A stretch of 64,000 nucleotides of DNA from Tulasnella sp. 424 (taxonomy: Eukaryota; Basidiomycota; Agaricomycetes; Cantharellales; Tulasnellaceae): the NCBI GenBank assembly GCA_019633425.1, contig WSUB01000032.1, positions 186,001 through 250,000 of the forward strand, written 5' to 3'. Every line of letters starts with the position of its first letter. Position 1 is the stretch's first letter. The position numbers were made by a program, and so were the translations under genes. Positions 22,606-34,947 of the stretch are shown here, piece by piece. Under the pieces are notes generated by a model, which saw only the letters and a program-made list of their open reading frames with translations, searched no databases and had not been told where the DNA came from.

Positions 22606-23173
22606 CACTTCTAATCTGGGAGCGTGCGGAAGGTGATGAGTTGGCTGAACCGCAAGCTAGTTGTGAGTATTGAGATGGCTCGTTCGGGGTCCTTATATTC
22701 TTGTAGGTCATGGCGTTAATCTGTACTGAACGGGACGAATGACCAATATGGGCAGGGCTCTGTTTTAACATAGTGCTCCATGGAAGACTACGGTAGAGAA
22801 CCACGGGGTGGGAGGGAACGAGAATTTGAAGGCTATTTCAGCGCGCGAACGGGGAAAGAGGGATGAATAGCCTTGAGTGTCAAAGAATTACAGGTCACAA
22901 GCTCGAGGCAAGCGCATGAAACCGGGCTCAATCAAGCTGTGGGGCCTGCAATTGTACATGGAATGCTCCACCGCATGCCTCAATTTGCTCCCGATCTTAC
23001 ATCCCTAACCACCCTATCTGCACCAATGGTAGATCTTACGCTATTGGGTTCGACATCGACTCTACCACTCCATTTTGGGTAAGAAGCAGCCATGTGCCAG
23101 TGCGGAAATCCCCTAAGAACCCTGGAGCCGCTGGAAAGCAGCCTGGAGGTGAGACCCCAAAGCGAAAGGTAGG

Positions 23174-24266
23174 CTGCGGAAGCCGGGAGGGTCGTGGAAG
23201 AAACGCGCGAGTTCGACTTTCGACTACCGTCATTGACTCCTCTTCCACTCTACCTGACGTCTTGTTCTCTTATTGTGTAGCCTCTATTTGGCACCTTCTA
23301 TTCAGAATACACACAAGTGCAGACTTCCGGCTATGCTAGGTTTACGGTGGGGGGTGGGGTACGTTAGCAGGTGTGTACTAATCACGTCCTGCCATCACAA
23401 CAGGCGTAAAATGCATATCGAGCGGGCGTCACAGCCATACACTCACTTAGAAGAAAGGTATATATGACCTGTTCCATTAGGGTAAGATTTATGTCAAACA
23501 TGATTTCTCGGCACATCGACTAAAATGTATATGTACCTCCCCGCCGGCCGTTGTTCCTTATTTCAATTATTCCACTCCCGACTGGAACCCGACTCTGACC
23601 GTGAAAGCGAGAAACTACCACCACTTGCGATATTTTCTGGCCCTCACAATGGCATTGAGGAAGCCACGAGAGGAGAAGGCAAGCAACAACCCCGACGGCA
23701 ACAATCAGTGGGGCGGCGGCGGAAACCGCATTCAGTGACGATGAACGCCCCGCCAAGAAGCCCCGACTTGCTTCCACTACCCGCTCCCCAAGATCATTTA
23801 AATCGGTTCCCAAATCTCCCCTCCTCAAAACTGAGGATTCAGACGTCGAAGAAATCCTGCAGAAGCAGTTTTCAACGCAAGCAGAGGGACCTTCACTCAC
23901 ACCGCTGTCGGATGCGGATGGTGCAGCTCTTTCTGACTAGCGTACCTAGGACGGCACATTCATATCACCTTGGGTCGCATAACAGAAATCCTGATCTTTT
24001 CTCCTATTCTAGCATTTAGATACCCATTTTATTATTTACTGCCTCGCCAAGTCCGCTCCTTGTTTACCTTAATAGCCTTTTATTTTAGTCAATCCCTCCT
24101 CTCCCTTTTTCCTATGCAAACACATTACTATTTATATTCACATGTCTATCCGAGAGGTTCAATAGCACCATGCATATGGGTGTTGTCGTGGTGCGAGCGA
24201 ACTGTGGGCAGTGAAATCGAAAGTCGAACTCGCGCGTTTCTTCCACGACCCTCCCGGCTTCCGCAG
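23174..24266. mobile_element. TIR element with 50-bp perfect inverted repeats (1093 bp)
   Basis: Positions 23174-23223 are the exact reverse complement of 24217-24266; both ends start CTGCGGAAGCC. TAGG flanks each side (23170-23173 and 24267-24270), giving a putative 4-bp target duplication, or TA if the ends are drawn two bases out. No transposase is seen. The interior includes a gene-like exon (23659-23940) and AT-rich DNA, so it looks like a non-autonomous element that has captured host sequence. Confidence 0.75.
23659..23940 (+). other. Gene-like exon captured inside TIR element
   Basis: Ninety-three sense codons ending in TAG at 23938-23940. The composition looks like a real disordered nuclear-protein tail: AFSDDERPAKKPRL resembles a nuclear localisation signal. 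TEDSDVEEILQKQFSTQ and LTPLSDADG are also seen. There is no in-frame ATG near the 5' end, since a stop lies just upstream, so it is a 3' exon fragment rather than a whole gene. The donor gene was not recognised. Confidence 0.5.
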
Positions 24267-24270
24267 TAGG

Positions 24271-25061
24271 CAACCAGCTTCTCCGCGGATGCGTTCAAAT
24301 CCGTGGACACTCGGGAACGATACGACTCTTATCGAACCGCACATCTATTAGAGTTTTGAGTGCCCTTAGACTTTGAGTTGGACTAACTTAATCCAATCTT
24401 ACCGCAGGATCGCTGGTACTATGCGCGTCAGATTACCCCTCACTAGGTCAAGCCACCCGGCCAAGAAGTCCAACGGCGGCTAACGGAGCAGATCTCCGGT
24501 CAACAATCGAGGAAGAACAAAGAACGACCTTGCCTGTTAAGTCTGAGAAAGAATACTCAGTGTATATTCAATGGGTGACCTGGAAAAAGGACGGCTGGCC
24601 ATCCCGTGCGCCTCGCCCGGTCTAGGCCTTTCACACGGGAAGAGCGTCCACCCTTGGTGAGTCATAACCGAAGGAACCTGTCAGCGGTAGCGGATTCCTT
24701 CCATGCTAGACATGGGAAGAAGTTCACGGCCGCAGAAAACGGTTTGGACGCCACCGTGCCGTTCGCTTATCAAGGAATATTGGCTTAGATAGGGTCCCAC
24801 CGGTGGAGCACGGAGTGTAAGGAAAAAGGAGTACGAAGAAGAGATTATAGTCTGCCGAAAGGGCTGTGTGCGAGTATTCACCCGCAATAGACTACGAAAC
24901 TCTCTTCGAGAAGGCGAACGCGCTAGGTGGGGTAACCGGACATCGTCCCACGCGTTCGTTTGTCTCAGCGCTAGCTATATGACAAGCACAGTGCGAGACC
25001 AACTAGTATTGCTGATCATATCTATATGCATAGTGGCGAACAGTGGCCGCAGAGGGAACTA
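24271..25061. other. Spacer, start of right-hand duplicated block
   Basis: No gene seen. From about 24560 the sequence follows 15830 onward in the left block (shared GAAGAGCGTCCA and ACCGGACA segments). Confidence 0.45.
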
Positions 25062-25230
25062 TCACAACGGTATAAAAATCCAGCGCAAACAGACAACCAC
25101 CAGGACTAGGTCGGTTTTCAAAACAGTGAATTGCAAATGGCCTTGACAGTGGGAATGAGTAGGGTGCGGAGAGAGCAAAACAGGATAAGGGGTGTGGTCA
25201 AGTGAGCTGATTAATTGTGATCGCGAGGCC
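25062..25230 (-). pseudogene. Decayed copy of two-span divergent member c
   Basis: Matches the second half of the gene at 16358-16630 (LISSLDHTP, THSHCQGHLQFTVLKTDLVLV). The frame then shifts and the second membrane span is lost. The first exon and first span are not recognisable. Confidence 0.6.
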
Positions 25231-26550
25231 TGCAGCATCGAAGCCCGACGTCTTCTCTGATTTACCAGCCGTAAGGATCGAACAAGAGCTTCTTCTGCGG
25301 GGTCACGGTAGATCAGCGGAGCTAGGCTAAGTCGTCTCCCCAAAAAAGTCCTACTTTGTCTTCGAAAGTGCATCCTTCGCTCCTGTTCTTCGGCTGAACC
25401 GTGACTGCGAACTAACCTCGTCAAGCTATCAGTGTAGGCAATAGCAACGCACCTATTTTTAATCTTGCGGAGTCTTAGGTCATTTGGAGCTGTGCGGAAG
25501 CTGGGCTGTTCTGGTGTATGTTGGCCGACGTCGTGGTTCCAGAAGCTTAAAAGTGCCGCACGTGCTTGTTATTGCCACCCAGTAGAGTGCAGCTTCTGTG
25601 CCTGATCTGTAAAGTGGTGTCGACCCTGACCCGACATTGAGGTTTTAGAAGCACGATGATGCATGTGGCTGCTATTTTCAAAAGAAGCCTCCCCTTATAA
25701 GGACGCTCTGAAAAGAGTGAAGGCGTCCTTCTGGCCAAGCTCCTTTCGGAAAATAGTGGCCTGCACGAAGTACATGGATCATAACTTCACTCATAGAGTC
25801 GTGCGTATATTAGAAAGCACCGTCTTTCCTTAGGCTTAGATCCCTGGAGGAGGTTGCAGGTCGGCTTTTTTATGAACCCATGGTAAGCATCCAAACGCCC
25901 CACGCCCTACGCTTTGTCTATCTCCGTGTAAGACCCATTCTGTCTCCCCGAAATCTGTACGCGTTGTACCCAGTACTCTGGATCTATTCGACCTTTTCCA
26001 ATGCCCGGCCCTTCCAACTCTTGGGATTTCTTGAGTATGGGCCCTCCTTAAGCACGCATTACCTATGTTTGGCAAGGTGGCGAGTTCTTGCAAAGTGCGC
26101 CCATTCTTCGACGGGTCTTTAAGCTCTGAGCGCTTTTCCATAAAATTTCCTGCATCCCAGATTTTACACTTGGGTTAAGTCATTCCTGAGGAATCGCAGT
26201 GTCACGACACTATGTGGCGTAAGATGAAGCTTCTATGCGAAGCACTCAGTTGCACACTGCATCGAGTAGGACGTCCTGCGGTCGTGGCTCAGTCCGCAAA
26301 AAGCTTCGCTCAATTGCTTTACAGGCTTTCATTGGCAGGTTAATCAGGTTCGTAGCCAGAGAACTAATTTGGGAAACGAGGGCCGAAATACTACTTAGTC
26401 TTTTGGAATGTCACCGAAGATGACCGATTTCCGCACTACAGCTCGAGGAGGCCCGAATTAACGGCAGGGCTCGAGCCCTTGATCTGTTGGTCATATTATA
26501 TTTTGTCATCAATGTAATTCGAACACCCAGAAAGAGATACAGCAAAGCGC

Positions 26551-27069
26551 CTAGCAGTGAGCAAAAAGGATCACCAGAACAGGAACCATAGCACAGGTCA
26601 AGGCTTGACCAGAAGGGATGCGATTCGGGACAATTTGGTGGTTATTCGCCGTGTCTTCTACAGCCGGTGGAGGGATTGCAGCTACTGAACATGCTGCGTG
26701 ACCCGGCGTGCTAGCTACTAATGGGAGATTCATGGGACGCGGGTCGACTCCATTCTCACATGACCACCCGGAAGTCGATAGCAAGACCATGAAGACAAAG
26801 ATTACAAACACGAGCGATACGATGCAGGTCGGGCAGATCGTTATCAAATCAACCAGGGGCTAGCGGAATACAGCATGACGGCGTATCAGAGGAGCATACC
26901 CCGGCATGAATGCAGAATCTACTTACTCCAGTGAGACCGCAGTCGTTGAACGCCATGGCGCTTGCAAGGTTGTTGCCTCTGTGGGTGAGCTGGTTGCAGA
27001 ATGTCAGTTATGATATAATTAAAAAGACGAAACGTAAGGAATTCGTGCCTTCGGAAAGGCTGGAAACAC
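26551..27069 (-). CDS. Two-span small membrane protein, core copy 2 (start codon altered)
   Basis: Exons 27049-27069, 26927-26989 and 26551-26859, phase 0 throughout. Exon 3 has a first span (IVSLVFVIFVFMVLL), a loop with GHAACSVAAIPPPAVED, a second span (ALTCAMVPVLVILF) and a terminal cysteine. The first ex exon reads VFPAFPK with GTG where other copies have ATG, so it may be dead or use another start. Splice sites are otherwise intact, with a GC donor in intron 1. The long exon has no stop or frameshift, which argues for recent function. Confidence 0.5.
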
Positions 27070-28555
27070 TGGTACTAGCTTGCGAGTGTGAGCGAGATGA
27101 TGAGTTAGTCAGGAAAGCTGCGTGGAGTACTTGGATGAAAGTCGTCACTTGCGAACATTCGAGGCGACTTGTTATTAGGGTACCTTTATATCCTTGAGCG
27201 TCATGACTTTGTATCTGCAACAAACGGAGGGAAACAAATATGGGATGGATTCTGTGAGCCATGTTACTCTGGGAAGACCTCAATGGTTCGTGGCCACGGG
27301 CGCGAAGGAGAAAATCCGGGGTTGCCAGGTACAGCAGGACCCGAGACCCGAAAAAATGGAAAGTGGCCAGGTGATGTGTCTGGAACAGTTCCCGGGGTCA
27401 ACGGCCTGCGTTGTAACGACATCAGGGTCGACGAGAACTTCGACAAGCCGCAGACCGCCAGAAGAGGTACTCGAGCTCCGTGCAAGTGATAACCCCTACT
27501 CTTGGAGCTTCAGCCTGCCGAGCCTCCGTCGCGAGCCTATATTTCAGAGACTAGACAATCCGCTCACGCTGGGTCCATCATACCGTCTGGGCGAGACTTA
27601 GTGTAGACCACGGCCCAACGAGGCTTCCGGTAACGGGCGTCCTGTGAGCTCACCAAACAGGAATATGAGGTACCGACGACGTTCGAGCGGCAACTTCTCG
27701 CTCCCCAATCCCTTCGGGTGTTGATTTCTGCGCTTGGTCCCTAACTCTACTGGGCGTGGAGGAAGACTGCTAACGAGTGATTTAGCCATGGTCATGTGTC
27801 TCCTAGATGACATTTGAAGATTTCCGAAGACACCATATTTGGGTCTTCATTTATTTCCGACTGTTTCTAAGCCACCGCTGGTCTGCAGCCATCGATCACT
27901 TCGATGATGCGATTAAGGCGTCACTTTGCATCATTCTCGCGGGCATGATGGTATGTACCCAGGAGAACCATCAATTTGGGTGAAAGTTCCTAGATTCCTA
28001 GTGGATACATAGGAGCAAGGTCATTAAGTGATCTAAACCTGATTCGTTCGTGAGCCGTTAGTGCTGAGGGACAGAAACGTTTACCCCGTCAACTCTGTAC
28101 TGGGCAAGTTGCACCACAGTTACCATTACCTGCTTGATACACTACTTCGAGAATAACTTGAGTTCGATGTTCGAACTGCAGAATTTTATCCCGAGGGTCC
28201 TCTCTTGCACATCATATCGGGGCTGGTTCCAGACTTGCCGTGTTGGGCTACGTCCGTACAGCTGTGCTATTAGCCTCGAACTCCGGGATGCGAAGTGCAA
28301 GCGGAGCCAGCTATTGTCCATCTAACGATTATTGTCCTAATCTTTGACGAGAATGAACACGAGACATACCGCACAAAGAATCAAGAGAAGCCGTAGAACC
28401 AAAAACGAAGAAAATGAACATAGATTTTTCTAAAAGATATGTCCAACCTGTTGGAAGCTAAACCTATCGGTTGAGGGTTGTATGCCGCTTCGAACTCGAA
28501 ATACGCGAATTCTGGTAATCTCACAGTGATTCACATGACTGAATCGATCAGCTGG
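27070..28555. other. Spacer between two-span gene and bestrophin relic 2
   Basis: No supported gene. The spacing from the two-span stop to the bestrophin exon (about 2.0 kb) is the same in every repeat unit. The part 28198-28322 aligns with 20185-20290. Confidence 0.45.
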
Positions 28556-28872
28556 CTGACTGCGGCGTGCCGCGTTCCCCCTTCCTCCAAACCGTCCATA
28601 CGGCCTGTCCACCTCAATTCATCCACTCCTGCGGAATCATTTTCCAAAACACGTTATTGTCTGGACTGAGCGCCCAGTCTTCCAAGCCTGGAGGCGGTCG
28701 AGACGTCAAAGCAGCAAGCTCGAAGCGGATACTTATTTCGGTGAAACGGTCGAGGTTAAGATTGTTCACATCGTAGCCGAAAGAGTCTAGTTAGGAGAGG
28801 GTAATGCAAAGCCGTAAGTGCACAGGTGAACGATAAGAACGACATACTCTCGATCTCCTCTTCTGCAGCGAG
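28556..28872 (-). pseudogene. Bestrophin pseudogene 2 (last exon only)
   Basis: The minus strand retains the final exon with short deletions, and the edge of the preceding exon (LAAEEEIE-like). Similarity stops abruptly at about 28872, where unrelated AT-rich sequence begins. No channel core remains. Confidence 0.8.
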
Positions 28873-29726
28873 GTTAACCTTTGACCCGGCTAGCGGGGGC
28901 CTTAGCAGATAGGAAAGATGAGATTTCACGGCGACGGCTGTAAAATTTTGTCATATATTTCCGACCAAGTCTGACTAATTTCTCCCGGTCCCCTTCTCCT
29001 GCTACCAGTTATATGAGAACTTAGTACCATTTTCCCGTAGTCTAGAACGTAAAATAAGTTAATATTTTTTAACAAGTATATCATGTTCTTTTGATCGCGA
29101 TTAATCATTTCTTTATAATAAATTCCTTTACTTGTAAGGCAATGAATTTTCGGGGAGACCACAACGGGAAAATCGAGTGCACATCTCCCCGAGCCCTCCC
29201 TCTTATGGCGAGAAGGAGCCAGCAGCGGGATAAGCTGCACTATGGGTAAGGGAACCTATTAGAGGCACTACAAAACTGAGTTAGGTAAGAGAGTAGATGT
29301 AATGGGGGGACAGGCGGGGAGCTTACACGTTGACAGGTCGGTTGTATTGATTGTTTAAGGCACGACGGGTAACAAACCTTTCGTGTAAGGCAGACATCGT
29401 TCGCCTGAGGCAGCTGAAACCGCCCAGGCAGCAAATTATTAATGTCAACGGCGGCGAGCACACCTCTTCTGGAGAACCTAAGGAAAGATTCAGCACAATG
29501 TTTGACTAAGGAGCAGGCCACTATAGTCCTGCCCGAAACATCGTGGCCGTCGACAGGGGCAAGCACACGTGCGGATCGTTCAATGTGTCCGCAGCCGCCA
29601 ACGAAATTGCTCAATACGAAATTACGCGTGTATTGGCTCAGTACATGTAGGATGTTCGTGGAATACCGCCATGTTAAATTTTAGTATTCCTGGGGCCCGA
29701 AAAGAACTACAGCGAAATATCTAATG
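28873..29726. other. AT-rich insertion and spacer
   Basis: 28920-29130 is distinctly AT-rich compared with its surroundings and has no counterpart in the other repeat units at this point. 29240-29614 is open on the minus strand but shows no domain. It may be a decayed mobile element; no terminal repeats were found by eye. Confidence 0.4.
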
Positions 29727-30234
29727 TTAACAGCGAGCAAAAAGAATTTCCAGAATAGAGACAGCGACGAGGATCAAAGCTTGAGTAATAGTGAAACGAT
29801 TTGGGGCGACCCGGTTGTCGTTTGCCGCGTTCTCGGCAGGTAATGGTGGGATCGCCGCCACAGAAGATGATGTGTGACGCCGAGAACCCGAGGAACCCGC
29901 TGCGAGTGCGACATTCATGGCACGCAGGTCTACTCCATACTCACGCGACCACAAACAGAACAGGAGGAGGAGCACGAGGTCACCAATGGCAAACACAAGT
30001 GAAATAGTGCTCGGCGAGGGCGTGATCAGCGCGACGATTGACTAGCGGAATCGATGTTAGTCCACTCAAGGAGAGCACCGAGCGTCAGCTTTCGCTCACT
30101 GATACGAGAGCGCACTGTTTGAATGCCACGATGTTCTTGAGTGCTGCGGGCTTGTTAGTGAACTGTTCACAGAACGTCAGTTCTGATACGATTGCAGTGA
30201 AGGAAGGTCGTGCCTTCGGAAAGACTGGAAGCAT
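29727..30234 (-). CDS. Two-span small membrane protein, core copy 3
   Basis: Exons 30214-30234 (MLPVFPK, GC donor), 30100-30162 and 29727-30041, all phase 0, 132 residues. Exon 3 gives a first span (ISLVFAIGDLVLLLLFCLW), a loop with RHTSSSVAAIPPLPAEN, a second span (ALILVAVSILEILF) and ends ARC. All signals, including ATG, acceptors CAG and CTAG and the stop, are intact. Divergence from the other copies is high, yet hydrophobicity and loop motif are kept. Function unknown. Confidence 0.6.
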
Positions 30235-31703
30235 TGCTGCTCATCCCCAAGTGTGAGTAAAATGATAATTCGGTTGAACTGCGCGTAGGGTGGAAAGGAC
30301 ACGCTAGTTGTGAAAACTGGAGCGACTTGCGATGGGGCTTTATATTCTAAGGAGTAGTGACTTTGGTTTTGTATTCGACAGAGGAACAGCTGATATGCGG
30401 AGGGTTCATGATGCATCTTTGGAAGACCATGGCAGAGAAAAATCGGTGGGGGTGGAAAGGAATCTCGGAGCGAAACTGCACGACGGATTACATCTAGGGT
30501 CGAGAAAAGGCGGTGATGCAGGGTTGGAAGCCCAAGGCAAACCACATTCCACGGAAACCCCGGAACCGCAGAGCACGCATACGCTTCACCGCAGGAGCTG
30601 CTAGACTAGCTACTACCCAATCCTTCACCAGATACCCCGTCCGATCCGATCTTTTACTCACCTTTCACCCATCCTTCAGCACCCCCCTTCACCGACCGAA
30701 CCAATAGGTCAAACTTACTATTTTAACTATGGTCACCTTGTCCCCTCTCTCGCCCCGCTCCAGAGCATACGACAAAACTTAGTTCCTAAATCCATGCAAG
30801 TAGCATTATCTCCAGGCAACTTAGGGCTACAGGTTCCAGACTGCTTCTGGCTATCTGTTGCCATCGTCGCCTGCCTTACTAAGAAATTAGAGGCGTCTTC
30901 GAGGCCGATAACAAAACGCCTACGAATTGGGCGGACATGCCTTATTAGGGGTGACTTGGGGGATACTGGGCAAATGATTGGGGGGGGGGGGCGAGAACGA
31001 TACAACCACTGCGAGGTTCGGCGTGTAGCGAATTTGACTTGATCGATGAGATGAAACCAGCGCCTCTCGTGGAGGTTCTAGCGGCAATGTGGCCATAGTT
31101 CAGGGTTGCATTATGTGACTTGCTCGACGACTTCTAGGGTACTTTAACCCGTCATCAAGTTTTACCCAGATGGCACCAATGCTTGCTGAGACACCACCTT
31201 TCCCTTCTTTCAGTGGCTGTTTTGGGAGGAGGGTGAGGGAGTTCGTCCGCCGGCCGATCAATTTTGCTTCAAGTCATCGATATGATATAATTATTTCCTG
31301 AAGGAGGTAGCTCGTTCGATTTATGGTTCACGTTCCATTCGCTCGGGTAAACATGGCTCTGACGGACAGTGGCGTCAACGTCATTCATTTGAATACTATG
31401 AAGCGATACAGAAGTCTATCCTACCAAACCCGGGGGGCGAGCGCACTTCACGATATCGCGATGATAGGGCGACGCAAGGAAACATCCTGAATAATAACGT
31501 GTGAAGGGAATAGAGAACAAGACAGAGAAAAAAGAAAGGCAGGTCGTTCTAGAAGATGTTTCCATTTCATCCGTATAGAACAAGTTGCAGACTTGATGAG
31601 GGCTTTGTGCCATGAACCGCACCTTGACCCATACTCCGTCCATACCCGTCTGCTGATTGGGTCTGCACAATGGCATACAGTCTTCTTCGACTATCTAGCC
31701 AGC
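30235..31703. other. Spacer between two-span gene and bestrophin relic 3
   Basis: No gene supported. 31560-31703 aligns with 34830-34950 downstream of the intact bestrophin. A poly-G run lies at 30980-30991. Confidence 0.45.
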
Positions 31704-32350
31704 TGTGACATCTCCTGCTGCCCTTTATTCAAGGCCGCCCAAACCGCCTGTTCACCTCTCCATACACTCCTGCGGAGTCAACTACGCCTCTTCCCAGACG
31801 CGTTGTTATTGTCGGGCTGGAGCGCCCGACCTTCCAAGATTGGAGGTAGACGAGTAGTCAGAGCAGCGAGCTTGATGCGGACGATGTATCGGGTGAAGTG
31901 GGCGAGGTTGAGGTCCTTCATGTCGTAGCCAAAGGGATCTAGATGAAAGAGGGCGTAAACGGGCGGGTTAGATGCTTGAAGGTAAAGTACAGCGCACTTT
32001 CGAATTCTCTCGGCAGCAAGGAAATCAAAGAAGATGAACGCTTGAAACGGGGTGGAGATGTCAGAAGCTCGCACGGGGTCATCTGACGGATTGGAACGCA
32101 CTGCGATGGCTGTACCCGGAGTCGTGGAGTAATGAAAAGTCACCCACGATTGGAAAGCTGATCTGGAGGGATCATTGGTGAGTCGTCGAACCAAAGCGAG
32201 TTGAAGTGTCTCATGAGCTGACCAAAAGCATGACGGAGATTGTTGCAATCGCTTATTGGCGTCGTAAGGATCCGATCCGCTCGAGGCCTGTCAACGATCC
32301 TGATAAAGTTCAAGTTGGCCAGAAGCAAATCTAGGAGGCCGGAGGACAAT
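31704..32350 (-). pseudogene. Bestrophin pseudogene 3 (3' exons only)
   Basis: The minus strand keeps the last exon (DPFGYDMKDLNLAHFTRY, RPPILEGRALQPDNNN) with frameshifting gaps. It also keeps AFIFFDFLAAE and TTFHYSTTPGTAIA-like exons and part of the next exon (GLLDLLLANLN). Homology ends near 32350 in an intron. It has one exon group more than relic 2. Confidence 0.82.
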
Positions 32351-32941
32351 ACCAGTTACGTAATTGTAACAAAACGACACATGGTACTGAAAACGGAAAC
32401 GGAACGTGCAGTCTGCAGAAACGTTCGATGCAAGCACAGGTGCAAACATCGCAACTTTCTTTTTGGACCAAGTGGGATGCTTTCTCTCACCTGCGATAAT
32501 TTGGCAATACAACTGGGGGTGGCCAGGGCAAGCTTTACGGCTAGCTCGTTCAGGAAGAACTCAACCAATATTCGATGAAGGGCGTGCGCGGCGCACAGCC
32601 TGAGGTTGACAGTCCCACTCCTAACTCCGGAATATCAGGTTTCCAGCGAGACTATGACCTTAGCCGGGTAGCCCCAACGAACTTTTAGTGTCCTCCACAC
32701 CTCACCCAACGGGACCCACGATGGCTAGAAAGGACCATGGCAATATCAACCGATATTGCATCGTCGCAGTCGACGGCAGCGAAGATCCATGAGTCGTTCA
32801 CGCTTCTTCCAGCCAATAAAGAAGGTTTCCAATACCAGATATATCCGTGCATTTGCCCGGTCAATGCATGATGTGCATGAAAAATTAACATCTTATATTC
32901 TATTGTCCACAGAACTTCAAAAAAGATATACAGCAGACCAT
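32351..32941. other. Spacer
   Basis: Short overlapping open frames on both strands, none conserved in the other units. Nothing identifiable. Confidence 0.4.
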
Positions 32942-33465
32942 CTAACAGCGAGAAAGAAGAATAACCAAGATAGAAACTACGACAAAGGCGAAAGATTGAG
33001 TAATAACGAAACGATTCAGGACGAACCGGTTCTGGTTTGCCACGTTCTCGATAGCAGATGGAGGGATTGTCACCACGGAAGATACTGCATGGGGAGGACC
33101 TGGCGAATTGGCTGCGGGTAGGATATTCATGACATGCGGGCCCCTCCCATGCTCACCCGACCACAGGTAAGTCAACAATGGGAGCACGAGACCACTGAGG
33201 GCAAAGGCGAGCGAAAAGGAGCCATGCGGCGAGGACTTGCTCAAATTTACCACCAACTAGCGGAATATGTGAGCTCACTAGAGGAAGCCCTCAGCATCAA
33301 TCCAGCATCCACTTACTCTGACGAGAACGCAGTGGTCAAATGCCGCAATATCCGGGGGTGCTGTAGGTTTGTTGGTGAGCTGTTCGAAAGACGCCATATA
33401 TGATACATACATTTGCAAATATGGTATGAAAAGGAATGCCTTACCTCTGGAAAAGCTGGAAACAT
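32942..33465 (-). CDS. Two-span small membrane protein, core copy 4
   Basis: Exons 33445-33465 (MFPAFPE), 33317-33379 and 32942-33256, phase 0, 132 residues. Here intron 1 has a standard GT donor (GTAAGG), whereas the other copies use GC. Exon 3 has a first span (FALSGLVLPLLTYLW), a loop with PHAVSSVVTIPPSAIEN, a second span (SFAFVVVSILVILL) and a terminal SRC. A TATAAAAA box lies upstream at about 33567-33575 on the minus strand. Intact in every respect. Function unknown. Confidence 0.62.
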
Positions 33466-34947
33466 TGCTGCTAGCCTGAACACCTGAGTCGATGATGGGT
33501 TGGTTAGATTCTATGAAGAGTGAACGGAAGATGCTAGTTGTGAGGATTCGAGATCGCATGCTCGGGGTTTTTATATTCTTGTGGGTCGTCAAATTAAATC
33601 TGTGCTTAAGGGGATGGTGATCAATATGAGGGAAGGGGGGGGGCTGGGTGTCTATTAACCTGGATGTCGTTGGGCGACCCGAGTGGGGCATCGCAAATGA
33701 GGGAGAGCCAGAAGGAGAAGGATCATTCTCACGAGCGAGGAAGGCATGATGACTTGTACACCGGAAATCAGAGTCGCAAGCTCGAGGCAGGCGCGTTCAA
33801 CCACACGCAATCCGTTGGGAGCTGTGGAACTCCCACGGCGTGTCGTGGACCCTGCAGTAAGTCTATTAGGTCTATTACGTTACTCAGGTTCGACACCTGA
33901 TTTGCAACCGATTTGGAGCTGTTCTGCTTCCAGAATCCCAAATGGATCTGGAGCCTCTGGAAAGCTACCTCGAGATAAGACCTCCTGCAGAAATATACGT
34001 GACAGGTCCCAGAATGCTTTCAGACTAGTGCACACTCGAGAGCTACTGTTATAATACCAGGGCTCTGGACAATGATTCCATATAGATCGGAGGAGTGGTC
34101 CCATAGTGACACAAGCAAGTCATGGTCCCTGTGACCAGCGGTGACCGTTGGAGATCGTCCAAGGCACCGGGCTTCCGACTTAGTCCGTTATTTCCGACTA
34201 GCTCGTAGAACTCAGTCGAGATATCGTGGATACTCAAACACGCATGTAGCTTTAGGAACCCTCGTACGCTCTGTAGAATGTTGATGTCTGGGCGGCAACA
34301 TCGCACCTCGCTGTTTCTGAGGCTGATTACGCGACCTGCTCACCCTCGAGCAGGGCGAGAATGAACGCTACTCCGAAAAAATTTGAGCCCGCTGAACAAT
34401 CAACATGGTGCTGAGATATAAAATGATTGTTCCCTGGGTGATATGTAAGAGCATAGGAGTTTTGATTCGTTTGCCTGTGTTCCTGATGTGCACGTACATA
34501 AGTGACGTCCGCTTCATACAGGCCCTCCAAAAAGTCTGCCTTGTCACGGGGTCTTCGTCGTTTGATCATGAGCGGGAGTAACGCTCGTTGTCAGATCATA
34601 TGTACGTAGAAAGTTTGCCCTGGCCCATCTTTCCCGTGTTGGGGCTAATGTCATTTCCGACGGGATGTGATGGGGGAGAGTGTCCCATGCATGTGTCCAA
34701 GTTTCACATTTACACACTCAACTCAAAGAGTCAGGATCCAATGGCAGCGGGGCACACCTGCGTACATATATAGCAGCTTACGGAAAGAACCGAATACAGA
34801 AAAAATCAAAGCAGAGATTCCTAGTGTATGGTGTTGTGGGGTTCTTCGATTTGATGAGGGCTTTGCGCCGCGCGCTAACGACCTTTTCCATACTCTGTCC
34901 ACCACCGTGTATCTAGGCATTGCCATGCGATGTTCTCCTTCGAAGGA
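33466..34947. other. Spacer between two-span gene and intact bestrophin
   Basis: No supported gene. 33760-33990 aligns loosely with 22880-23160, another two-span 5' flank. 34830-34947 is the bestrophin 3' flank shared with 20.4 and 31.6 kb. Confidence 0.45.

Larger units (their letters stand above)
24560..28870. repeat. Large diverged segmental duplication, right block
   Basis: Partner of 15830-20780. It contains a decayed copy of the 16358 gene, a two-span gene at 26551 and a truncated bestrophin last exon at 28556. Confidence 0.7.

Noticed and set aside
29240..29614. Minus-strand frame of 124 codons
   Set aside because: No family features and not conserved in sister repeat units.
18375..33256. 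Two-span proteins as mating-pheromone precursors because of the C-terminal cysteine
   Set aside because: They end in a bare Cys, not CAAX, are over 100 residues and have two membrane spans.
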